From Datisca glomerata (Eukaryota; Streptophyta; Magnoliopsida; Cucurbitales; Datiscaceae), in contig QANY01002976.1 in assembly GCA_003255025.1 (NCBI GenBank), positions 2,774,615 through 2,838,614 on the forward strand: a stretch of DNA of 64,000 nucleotides, given 5' to 3'. The notes under the pieces are model-generated. The model made no database searches. It worked only from the letters and a program-made list of their open reading frames with translations, and was not told the DNA's origin. This document shows positions 25,201-34,946 of the stretch, one piece after another. Every line of letters begins with the position of its first letter. Position 1 is the stretch's first letter. Position numbers and translations under genes: made by a program.

Positions 25201-25400
25201 GCTACGTTGTTCTTTCATTTCCATAAACGATAAGCCTCTTGATCTCCTCTATGCTGAACATAAGTACCATATTCAGGTTCAGTCATACTGTTTTCAAAAG
25301 TTTCTAGAACTTCTTGTTCCTCGAGAATGTACTGAACTTTTTTATGCCAAATTTTTCAAAATTATCTAGAACTTCTTATATTTATTAATGCGGAAGCCAT
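22217..25400 (-). pseudogene. Copia-2 gag-pol (Tork-like), cut in RT
   Basis: The start is the ATG at 25,400 (MASALIN). Gag has a UBN2-type core (24,870-25,190) and a zinc knuckle NCGILGRFAREC in which the first Cys and the His are lost. The protease site reads WTVNSGATDH (catalytic D is N). The integrase has CEHCLAGK, then D, D, E in HFDICGP, LRTDRGREY and VVERRNKTL. RT begins WLKAMEEEMESM and continues NKWILKVKRK and ARLVAKGYTQQEG, with the catalytic YVDD at about 22,330. The reading ends at ILGVKIY at 22,217, where the Ogre-B LTR begins; the remaining RT and RNase H should lie left of the window. Several stops are present. Domain order gag-PR-INT-RT identifies Ty1/copia; the Tork lineage is a likely but not proven assignment. 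Confidence 0.88.
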
Positions 25401-26738
25401 ATCAACTACAACATATAAACACAACAGCGCATATAAATACTAGCACTTCAAAGGAAAAACACACATTCAGATTTTAAAGTTATGGTAAATTTAACTAAGT
25501 CAATGATGATATGATATTGAATATAGGATCGAGAGTTCGCAGTGCTTCCAATCATCTCCCATACAATATATCAAATCATCATTACATAGTTATATGCCCA
25601 AAACATATCACATATGAAAATACACTAATCTCATTTATCATAACTCCCACCAATTTCATATCGATAATAATTGATATTGCATTCATGATTATCATCATTA
25701 GTAATGCACATATCATGCTAATCTAATAGCTTAGAAGAATCTCTTGCCATACGAGGAGTTTTACTCGACAACAAATTTAAATATCTCAAAGAGACACCAT
25801 CATAAAAAAATTATAATTTATTTAATAGTAAAACTCAAAATATGCAGCAATATGGTTCTTTTCAAGATTTGGTAGATTGTCAAAATCATCAAGAATCCTA
25901 GTTTCAAAACCAATTATGTTGACAAGCAATAACGATTCCAAACATTGAAAAATAAAGCTAGTGTATAGAATCAAATATTGAATAACAAACCGATTATGTT
26001 ATCACTGGTAAAAATTATATAACCATTTGAATGGTTAAAACTTTGATTTATTTGCCATAGTCTCCATGTCACGTAACTTTTCATGCACAATAATCTGAAA
26101 AACGAAAAACTGACCAAAATCAAATTTGCTCAAGTTTAAATCTATTACAGTATAAAGATTTTGTAAACTTAAGCCATCTTTGTAAACTCCAATTATTCAC
26201 ACCACTCTTTTAAAATCTCAGTCAAATTGCAAATTCTTGTCATTTGCACCGATTAAAAAAACGATTCACAACCAAACACAACTTGTAATCACAATACGTT
26301 AATACAAAAATTTGAAAAAATGAAATACGGTTTCAAATCACTCCCTTGTACAGTTCCCAATAGTTTTATTGAGAAACCAAATTTAATACTATTGGAATAA
26401 TAAAACCAACACAATCATCAATAATAAATTAATAAATGTCAAATAACTCAATTGTATGAATGAGAAGGATTCACTGAGTAATCACCCACTATCCAATTTA
26501 CTTTTAGAAGGGACACAGTTCAAAAACAAAAACTTGTTACAGGTTCAAAAATAAATTATTTAAACAGAATCAGTTTTCTACACAATCATATTCCGATGAT
26601 ATTGTTTAAAAAATGTTTTGGATACGGTGGGGCAAAAAAATTGTGCACATGATTTCCAAAAAAGATCGACCAACTATGATGTTTAAATATCCCAGAAAAA
26701 GATTTGATCTATGATCACTATGAAAACATCAAGATTAT
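25401..26738 (-). other. Copia-2 untranslated leader
   Basis: About 1.3 kb lies between the PBS and the gag ATG. I see no conserved coding frame, and short plus-strand frames here (for example 25,511-25,726) have no family features. Leaders of more than 1 kb are long for copia elements; some of this may be an insertion that I cannot resolve. Confidence 0.5.
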
Positions 26739-26750
26739 GCTCTGATACCA
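26739..26750 (-). promoter_or_regulatory. Copia-2 primer binding site (tRNA-iMet)
   Basis: Minus-strand TGGTATCAGAGC is the classic complement of the plant initiator tRNA-Met 3' end, one base after the LTR end. It is the primer site for reverse transcription and fixes the element's orientation. Confidence 0.9.
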
Positions 26751-26751
26751 A

Positions 26752-27122
26752 TGTTGAATACAATAGAGTCAAGAGCACTTATTTTATTACGCAGCGGAAT
26801 AGATCGAAATGATGAATTACATGCCGGATCTTGTAGGTAATCACGAAAATGAACTCTCAATTTGTTTCACAATCCAAGAGTCATTGATTTTGTATGTGAA
26901 AATTGATTTTAGTGTTGGAGGAATGATTTTCTCTTTGTCTCTTCAATAGATCCGAATTTCTTCTCCAAAAATCAAAATGAAGTTGTAACTTCCATAGAAG
27001 TTAATGATGGTTATTTATATTAACCACTATTGGTAATTTTCATGTGAAAACTACCAATCATCTATTTTTAAAATCGGATCAGATCAACCCATCATAGACG
27101 CCCGGATCTGAGTTTTCTAACA
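26752..27122 (-). repeat. Copia-2 5' LTR (371 bp)
   Basis: On the minus strand it starts TGTTAGAAAAC and ends TTCAACA, giving TG...CA with TGTT/AACA-type inverted ends. The flank 27,123-27,127 (ttaag) is the likely target duplication. Beyond it the Tekay LTR sequence starts, so copia-2 inserted into that LTR. At the second Tekay LTR copy the equivalent site reads ctaag (46,125-46,129). Confidence 0.85.
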
Positions 27123-27624
27123 TTAAGAATGGGAAAAAGAAACAACACAATATCAAGGAACAATAAAAGGTGGAGTCGCAGGGTGGGTTGGGGGGCTGGG
27201 GGAAAGCATGAGACAATGGAATTCAATTATTTATTTCTTAAAATAAGTATCAGCCTTCCTATTTCACAAAAGGGCTTTCGTTTCTAAATTTTAAATTCTT
27301 GACCCGTCTTTATTTCTCCCCTAAATTTTTTTTGTCTTTATTTAAAAAGAAACAAATTCATGGGTTTAGTTTCCAAAACCCAGTTACTTAAGTGATATTA
27401 ATAGGAAACCTTATGTGCCATGTGCTACATAATGCACATGTTTACTAAGTTGGTCATTTATAATTACCACATGATATTAGTGTTTTATACTTACTAAAAT
27501 ATGGAACGTCACATTAAGTAAAGAGGTGAATATACCATACTTCAATTAAACACAAAAAATGTGATTAAAGTATAAATCACCCTAACATTCATTATAGTTT
27601 TAGCCGGAAATAGTGGGTTTTACA
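27123..27624 (-). repeat. Tekay-type 3' LTR, first 500 bp
   Basis: On the minus strand it starts TGTAAAACCCACTAT at 27,624 and matches 46,128-46,602 over its whole length with moderate divergence, including the shared run GTGCTACATAATGCACATG. It is cut by copia-2 at 27,122. It lies directly downstream of a polypurine tract and of a chromovirus-like pol relic on the same strand, which makes it the 3' LTR of that element. Confidence 0.78.
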
Positions 27625-27640
27625 TCCCCCTACCTCTTTA
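27625..27640 (-). promoter_or_regulatory. Tekay-type polypurine tract
   Basis: Minus-strand AAAGAGGTAGGGGGA immediately precedes the LTR start. This is the expected plus-strand primer position between pol and 3' LTR. Confidence 0.7.
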
Positions 27641-29856
27641 CGAGAATGTTCTTCCTAAAAAATTATTATAGTTAAATCTTTAAGAGGTCTGGATATAGAA
27701 CTCAAATCGCTTCCTCCCGTTCCTAAGTGACGTCTTCTAGTCGATGGTTCCTCTAGAGTATCTTGACCAAGAGAATCTTCATAGTGCATAACACTTGCAT
27801 TTTCTATCCAAAATTTGGATTGGAACCTCCTCATAAATTAGGTCCTCACATAATTGGATAGGCTCGTAACTCAGAATGTGTGACTGTTTAGGGACGTACT
27901 TTCACAACCTTGATACGTGAAATACATCGTGTACTCCTACCAAAGTTGGAGGTAGAGCTACTTAAGAGGTGACAACCCCAACTTGTTCTAAGACCTCAAG
28001 AGGACCGATGAAGTGAGGACTAAGTGTTCCCTTCTTTCCAAATCACATAACTCCTTTTATAGGGGCAATTTCGAGACCTCCGTCCATATAAAGCATCAAA
28101 TAGTGTCATTCTAATTGTTGCTTAGTAGATATTATTATGTGAAAACTCGATGAGATGTAATTTATCACTCCAGGCATGGTTGTTAAACTTCCGATCTGGA
28201 TCGTAAGACCTTACAATTTTACGATCATGTCTAACTCCCACAATCTGATTCATAGGTAGAATTTTAAATTGAGAGAATCTTACAATCCAATTATATTTTT
28301 TGTCTTGGATTGGTAGGATCTTACGATCTTACGATCTCATTAACCATAATTTTATAAGATAATCATAAGAAAATAATATAAAGTTCATTTAATATGTTCA
28401 ATTTTAAGTTATTATTTATTTATTTAAATTACACTTAGTAAAATCATGAAATATACCATTGATTAATTAACTATATTCAAGAATTTTAACATGTAGTTTG
28501 GTAAATTATATTTTTTTTCATAATATTACTAGTATATAGTAGGATCTTACTATCCATTATTCGATCTTACGATCCGATTCACGATACAACTTCACGATCT
28601 TAGGTAGGATCACGATTCTGACAACCTTGACTCCAGCTTCCTTGAAAGTCCGATACACATGCTCAGATCATATCTTCAAGAGTTTGAATGGTCCATTCAA
28701 TCTTTCCATCCATTTTGAGGGTGAAAACCTGTGCTAAAACTTAATTGGGTACCCAAAGTTTACTGAAGACTACGCCAGAATCTAGAAATAAATCATGGAT
28801 CACTGTCTAACACTATAGATACTGGAACTCCATCAAGTTTAACAAATTCTTTAGAGTATAGATTTGCCCAATACTCTACTGAAAATGTCATATGATCATG
28901 TAAAAAGTGAGCAGACTTGGTCAACAATTGATTATAACCCAAATCATGTCAAAACCTCTCGTAGTCTTTGATAAACCCACAACAAAGTCCATTGAAACAT
29001 GTCACACTTTCATTCTGAGATGGTTAACGATTGTAAGAGACCGGAAGAGTATTGGAGATTATGCCTTAATGACCAATGGTTAACCATGGCTCTTATTGGT
29101 GGTTCGTTCAACCTTCACTTGTTGACAAGTAAGGGTATTGACGTCACCCTTCATATTGTTCCACTAAAAGTACTTATGCAGATATTAATACATCTTGTAT
29201 TACCTAGGTGGATTGTGTAAGGAGTGTGAGCCTGTATAAGAATTTCCCTTTTTAAATCCTTGTTATTAGGAATGACTATTCTATCATTGAACTAAGCACA
29301 CCATCTCGCGAAACTGAAAAAGATTCTTCCATTTTTTGCACCTCAATTCTGATATGACTTTTACTAATATGGCATCTCTCTTTTGAGCATCACAAATCCT
29401 TAGAGCATAGGTTAAAAGTCAATTGCAAAATGTTAACTGAAGTGTTATGAATCAATATCTTCAATTTTGATCTCTTCAGATCACATTGAACATATCGCTG
29501 AGCAGTAATGAAAGCAATCAAAGAACTTAATTCCTTACTAAATGCATCCACTACTACATTAGCCTTACCAAGATGGTAATTAATGATTTAGTCATAGTCC
29601 TTAAAAGGTCTCAACAAACTATATTCTCTCAATATAAGCTCATTTTTAATGAACATGTACTAAGCTCTTGTGTCCAAGTATAATTTCACCTTCAATCCAT
29701 AGAGCTAGTGACACCAAATCCTTAAAGCAAAAGATGTTACGAGCTTTAAATCTAGTTGGGTAGTTTTGCTAATAAACTTTCAATCGTAATGGGGTATGGG
29801 CTATGTTTTCCAATGTTTAAACAAAAAATAACTCAAATCTCTATTTGAAGCATCAC
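27641..29856 (-). pseudogene. Tekay-type chromovirus RNase H-integrase relic
   Basis: From 29,856 downward the minus strand reads a broken RNase H (SDASNRDLSYF; later ALRIWCH.LYG and FIKNELI.RE). The integrase follows with DRLTKSAHF-type text read as LLTKSAHFLHDHMTFSVE, then DGVPVSIVLDSDP.FISRFWRSLQ and STGFHPQNG. After the MITE comes SDKLHLIEFSHNN-type sequence, then LSPHFIGPLEVLEQVGVV, VHDVFHVSRLKKYVP and YEPIQLCEDLIYEEVPI. The last blocks are the C-terminal signature of Tekay/Del elements just before a chromodomain-like tail. At least a dozen stops are visible. The RT, protease and gag are missing because Ogre-D inserted at 29,856 and the far side is deleted. Confidence 0.82.
28175..28629. 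mobile_element. hAT-like MITE (455 bp) in Tekay integrase
   Basis: The ends CATGGTTGTTAAACTTCC and, reversed, CAAGGTTGTCAGAATCG form imperfect terminal inverted repeats. The flanks are actccagg (28,167-28,174) and actccagc (28,630-28,637), an 8-bp duplication with one mismatch, the size expected for hAT. The interior is AT-rich and full of GATCTTACGATC-like short inverted motifs. It has no transposase frame, so it is non-autonomous. Removing it and one duplicate rejoins GSW and SDKLHLIEF of the integrase in frame. Confidence 0.75.
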
Positions 29857-30052
29857 TGTAGATACTGTATTTTATCCAGTTTAATACATTAAATATACAT
29901 ACTTTGTATTTTAGCTTGTATAATAGTCTAAGATTATATGTATAATTAGAAAACAAGTCCAATACTAAAATAAGAAAAGTGGTCCAAGGACTAAAAAGTA
30001 AAAAGTGAGCAAAAAAGACTAAAAGTAAAAAAGGCAAACCCTAATTTTGCCT

Positions 30053-30060
30053 ATAAATAG
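30053..30060 (+). promoter_or_regulatory. Ogre-D LTR TATA box
   Basis: TATAAATAG follows AACCCTAATTTTGCC and is 196 bp into the LTR. Identical spacing and context in Ogre-C (8075-8083) support function in the family. The start site should be about 30 bp downstream. Confidence 0.65.
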
Positions 30061-30953
30061 GGGTAGGGTCTTCACTTGAGAGGGGGGTCTCTTTGGAGTG
30101 GAGAAAAGGAAGCCATTTTTTTAGAGTGAGAAAGAGAGGGATCGGAGTGAGAAAGAGAGGTGATTTTAGAAAGAGTAAGAGGTTCCACACTTCTATTATT
30201 TTCATCTTCTTCCATTCTTTTTCTTATAGTAGCTTAAATGTCTTGTACATTTGCTCATAATATATCTTGTTCATCTCTCTTCTTCATATTCATGTAGTTG
30301 ATATATTTTGTATCTTTTTTTCCATACATAAGTTGATTGTTCATTCTTTATCATTTCTCCTACTTTAAATCTTAACCCTTTAATTTCACGCATTGATGAT
30401 TTTTTTATAAGTTGGATAATGAGATATCTTTATCATCAACTCAATTAATGAGGATGAGGATAAAGCTTTTGAGGGGTGAAAAAATTAACTCAATGTCAAT
30501 CAACCCTTTAATGGGTTGAAAATTTACACTTGATGAAAAAATCCCTTAGGATAATTTCCCACACATAACAATGCATAAAATAGAGAGTAAAGTCTCTATA
30601 CAAGATTATGCAAATATCTAAGTTTTGAAATTTTCAATTTTCCAACAAGTCTTTTCTTTTTAAAAAATTATGTTCATCATTTTTGTGACACTTGTTTGAA
30701 CTAATTATCATCCACGATCATCTCCTTTGCTATTTGATTAGCAATGGCTAATGAGGGAAGGAAGGAAAAATGATAATTAGAAGACTAAGTAGTCAAAAAA
30801 CAAAAAAGTGGACATATTTATGTTAAGAAAAAATCTATTGTTTTTCATCATTTTTCTTTCAATTTTTTTATCATTTATTTATTTATTTATTTATTATTAC
30901 TATTATTACTTTTATTATTATATCATAATATATTATATTATTAAAAAAAGTAA

Positions 30954-30980
30954 GCAACAGAGGAGATTTTCCTCTGTTGC
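30954..30980. repeat. LTR hairpin palindrome
   Basis: Arms GCAACAGAGGA and TCCTCTGTTGC are separated by GATTT. A third related arm, GCAACAGAGGAAA, is at about 31,008-31,020. The same unit occurs in Ogre-C next to the assembly gap. Confidence 0.85.
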
Positions 30981-31935
30981 AAACAAAACAGAGATTTTCC
31001 ACTGTTTGCAACAGAGGAAAGTCTTCGTCTATTACAGCTGCAAAGCCACAGTATTACCGTGACTTTTCCTTTTTTTTCTTTAAATTTCTTTTTCTTTCTT
31101 TTTCTTTCATTTATTACATACTGTTGTTTTTTTTTATTTTATGCTTGTATCTTTTACTTTTTATGCATATTTTATATAATCTCAATATTTTATGTTTTCT
31201 ATAATTTGACATCTTATAACTTTATCACTATTCTTTTACTTTCCTTTTGTTGTAATTATTAACATTTATTTTTTTTACATGTTTATTTATTTAGTATTTT
31301 TATATCGTCATGCTTATAATGTGATTCTTGCATTATTCCCTTATTATTAGAGTTAATGTTCATGTATATTTGGATTATATTTTTTTACAATTAGATTTAA
31401 ATTTTGTTACTTCCATTATTTAATTTTCACTAAACAAAAGCCGACGACGAACTTTGAGATTTTTGGGATATCAAACTTCTCGAACTACTAAGGTGAGGAG
31501 TTATTCTTAGGATACCGAGAACAACTCTAAAAATGCTTTGATTTAAAAGGATACAAGAATACAAAAAATAATTTCTCAATGGTCTTTGAACCACCCGTTA
31601 AAGGTCATTTATTTTGTTAATTTTTATGATACAAAATGCACCAAATGGGACATTCAAAAATGAATTTCTTTAACATTTTTCTTAAAATAAAAAAATGGAT
31701 AGCATTTGATTAAATCTGGTAACCATTTTATAATGGGTGTTGTGGGGTGCTAATACCTTCCCCACACACAAACGACTCCCGAACCAACTTTGAGTTTCGT
31801 AGACCAAACCTTTTATCTTAAAATTGGGTGACCAATCACACCCTAAAATGATTGACGGTGACTCTAAATTTCTTTTTCCTTCAAAAAATGATTTTTTTAA
31901 TTGTCGCTCTGCGTCGCGCACACGTTGCGACAGCT

Positions 31936-31953
31936 TGGGGACTCCACTGGGGA
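31936..31953 (+). promoter_or_regulatory. Ogre-D primer binding site
   Basis: TGGGGACTCCACTGGGGA lies three bases after the LTR end and differs from the Ogre-C site at one position (C to G at position 4). It primes minus-strand synthesis, with a tRNA-Arg assignment from family knowledge. Confidence 0.75.
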
Positions 31954-32577
31954 CAAACAATTGGTCTAACCATCTTTAGATCAATAGCGAGTCAAGCCAA
32001 AATTTCATTATATGCTATCCTTTTGTATGGTTCTTGGTTTGTTTATTTGATTCATTGTTTTTTTCCTAATTCGTGACTGTAGTTGTACATAAGTTATTTT
32101 TTTGTGAAGTATATTTCTTTACATAATTTCTACTTTCACACATATACACTAGCCCTATACCCGGGCTTTCCTTTAGGATTAGTGAGAATGAGTAGTGGAA
32201 TGCCTTCGTGGAATTACAGTTCCCGTGCAGGCTTATGAAAGTTCTCACTCAGATCGACCATTTTGGGATACTGTTTGGGGGCTCCTGTTATTCTATTCAG
32301 ATAACAGTGTTGATAACCTGGGAGCCTTTAAGAGATTTTTAGAGCCCAACCACACATGTATTATGTTTTTAGAGCCCACCTCATGACCAACGTTAGATTT
32401 CTGCTGAAATACGATATCATGATTAATTTTGTGCATGTATATATGTCTTATGTCACTTAAACATGTCTTTTCTTCATTGTTTCACTTCTAACTTCATCTT
32501 TGTGTTTTGCATACATGCATCATGCTGCATAATAGAGATTGTAAAGAAGTATTCAATTCATTCATATATTAGAGACC

Positions 32578-34685
32578 ATGACTCCCACTTCGAGTGTGAT
32601 AGAAGATCAAGTTACGGTAGCCCAATGGTCAGAAGAGTCGTAGAAACATAAAGGAGATTGTCTGAAAAAGGAAGACGTTGTTCTTCTACTAGCAATCACT
32701 AAGATAGAGTTCTCACGCATTGTCTTTGAGAGGTTGAAGAAGATATGGGAGGATTTTTCACTAAAGCAGAAAATTTTGTTTGTCAGAAAATATGGTCACA
32801 TAGCATATCTGTTGTATATTGTAGTCAACATTCCCGTCCTTGAAGCTTTAATCCATTTCTGGGACCCTTATTATAGATGTTTCACCTTCAGAATAATCTA
32901 TCTTACTCCCACAATTGAAGAATATCAAGCACTACTAAATGTCCCGTTGTAAAATGCTGATAAAGTTTATAACTATGACAAAAAGCTCACGTTGAAGAGA
33001 GCTTTTTCTAAGCTCTTGGGTACTGTCCATGCATCTGAGATTGAGAAAAGGTTGAAAAATGGGGGAAATGAGTGTGTGTGTCGTTGGATTACCTCCTAGA
33101 TCCCACCCAAAATTTCTTGAAGGAGGATAAGGGCATGACTCTGTATGCTCTGTGTATTTATGGCACCGTGTTATTTCCAAAGATCCAAGGTCATATGGAT
33201 GATAAAGTGATAAAAATGTTCCTTCAAGTCAAACATGGTGTTAATCGTGTTATCTCAATTCTCGCTGAGACTATCCGTTCTTTGAATCACATCCGAGTGT
33301 CTGGAAAAGGAAAGTTCATCGACTCTTCAACTCTTTTGTGTATTTGGATTCTCAGCCATCTAAGATGTCCGCTAGATTTCAAATGTCCTCAACTTAAGTT
33401 CTCAAGTTCATGGATGAAGACGAGGATCCCTATTACAGAATTTGGAATGGCCAAATAGAATCTGCAGTTTCCCATAAAAGGGGCTTAGTTCTCATACCTA
33501 TCCAAGTTGAAAAATGAGGATGTTATTTCGAAATCCCATTGGATGCCGTTAACGTCAATGATCTACAGATGTGGTGATTTTCAATGGGTTCCGCTCCCGG
33601 GACCATGGGGTTGTACTAGTTATGCTCCGCTAATGGCACTCCGTCAATTATACATGAGACAATTTGTCCCCACCATGATGCATTGAAGGATATTGAAGTT
33701 AGTTACGATTCTTAAGAAATTGAACAAAAAGTGCGGCAGCTGATTGGAGCTTGGAAAATAACAAGAAGGATACGAAATGAGAAGAATCGCATGAACTGCC
33801 CAAAGGAGTATGAAACATGGCTTGAAAGTAGAAACAAAGTAATTATTGCCTTACCAGTTGAGGATGTACCATCAGCCAAATCACTAAAAGTTCATCAAAA
33901 GATTGCTAAAAATGAGGAGCTAGATGAGTTATATGAGGAACGGCAAAAAGTTCTAGCCCTCTTGGAATAAAATAGACGACTAGCAGTCGAGGTGAATTTG
34001 TTTGAGAAACACAGAATCGAAGCTGAAGAACGACTCAAAGAGTTGAGAAATAAGGTTCAGGTTCGGGCATATCTGAAGCGAAATAACTCAGAGTTAGGAA
34101 CTGACACTCGCCAATTGAGCAACAAAATTAGAAAGATGGCGGAAGACAATGAGAACTTGCGAGGGGTAATCTACGAACAAGAGGATCAAATCGTGAAGTT
34201 AGAGAGGAAAAATAAACTGGTACGAGAAATTCTAGAAGAGGTGAAGGGAACTATTGATAAGAAAAATGCGTACATCGTCGAGTTAGAAGAGCAATATGAC
34301 ACATTATGACGAATCGTTGATAATTTGCAAGTTGATTTAGAGAATCAGAAAGCTAAGAAGACTGAGTCAACAAATGATTCTGAAGAATTATTTAGTCATC
34401 GTAAGCCTTGAGCACCAAGCTAGAGCTTATCAGAACGTGGCAGAGAAGTTGGCAAGAAACAATGATTCTAATTTCGATATACTAAGATATGATTATCAAT
34501 TGCGACAACAAGAGTACAACTCGATTCGACAATGATCTGGACAGGCTGTGGAATGGCTTAAAGGCATGGCTGTGAGAGCCGCAATTTAGAGAAATGTCTT
34601 GCCCATCCATCCTAATGGGGAGAAAGTGTCTAAGTTTTTGGAAGAACTCAACCAGGATTCGGGTCATTTTGGTCATTTTGCATGA
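32578..34685 (+). pseudogene. Ogre-D ORF1 (about 700 codons, several stops)
   Basis: ORF1 starts at the ATG of MTPTSSVIEDQ and ends at the TGA of HFA, about 702 codons. Order of parts: short N-terminal tail; KKIWEDFSLKQK; KYGHIAYLLYIVVN; TPTIEEYQALLNVP; PLDYLLDPTQNFLKED; DDKVIKMFLQVKHGVN; ILAETIRSLNHIRVSGKGK; LSHLRCPLDFKCPQLKFSS; GDFQWVPLPGPWGC; then a Glu/Lys-rich coiled coil from about 33,730. Stops at 32,641 and 32,950 are CAG to TAG and CAA to TAA when compared with Ogre-C. Further breaks occur near 33,060 and 34,310. Ogre ORF1 is a lineage hallmark; its globular part resembles the plant mobile domain-like DUF7745 family, from memory. Its role is unknown. Confidence 0.87.
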
Positions 34686-34946
34686 ACTCATATTATGAAG
34701 TAATGTAATTGACTTCTACATACTCAAATGTAGTGGATGGCTTTACTAATTGAATGAAATTGATTACTTTAGAACTTTCACTTTGTGCAGTATCATTTCC
34801 ATGCATAAATTTACTCTCATTATTTCTTCTTTTAATTAGCAAAAATCTACATCTCATTGCTTTATTTTTATTAATTCTAAAGAAATTTTTCAAAGATAGC
34901 CCGACAACTTTGATATCCCTATCGAACTCGAGCTTAAGTTAGGGTC

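Larger units (their letters stand above)
29857..31932 (+). repeat. Ogre-D 5' LTR (2,076 bp)
   Basis: It starts TGTAGATACTG at 29,857 and ends TTGCGACA at 31,932, followed at once by the PBS. The left flank atcac (29,852-29,856) is the putative target duplication; its partner was lost with the 3' end of the element. The LTR contains a TATA box at 30,053-30,059, a GAGAAAGAGAG leader, a palindrome at 30,954-30,980 and the conserved 3' block with CCCGAACCAACTTTGAG. It is longer than the Ogre-B LTR because of the central palindrome module. Confidence 0.9.

Noticed and set aside
26739..26750. Possible tRNA gene signals at TGGTATCAGAGC-type sites
   Set aside because: These 12-14 nt matches are primer binding sites next to LTR ends; no cloverleaf surrounds them.
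30808..31262. Overlapping Phe/Tyr/Leu-rich frames in the Ogre-D LTR
   Set aside because: They are low-complexity translations of AT-rich LTR sequence in several frames.
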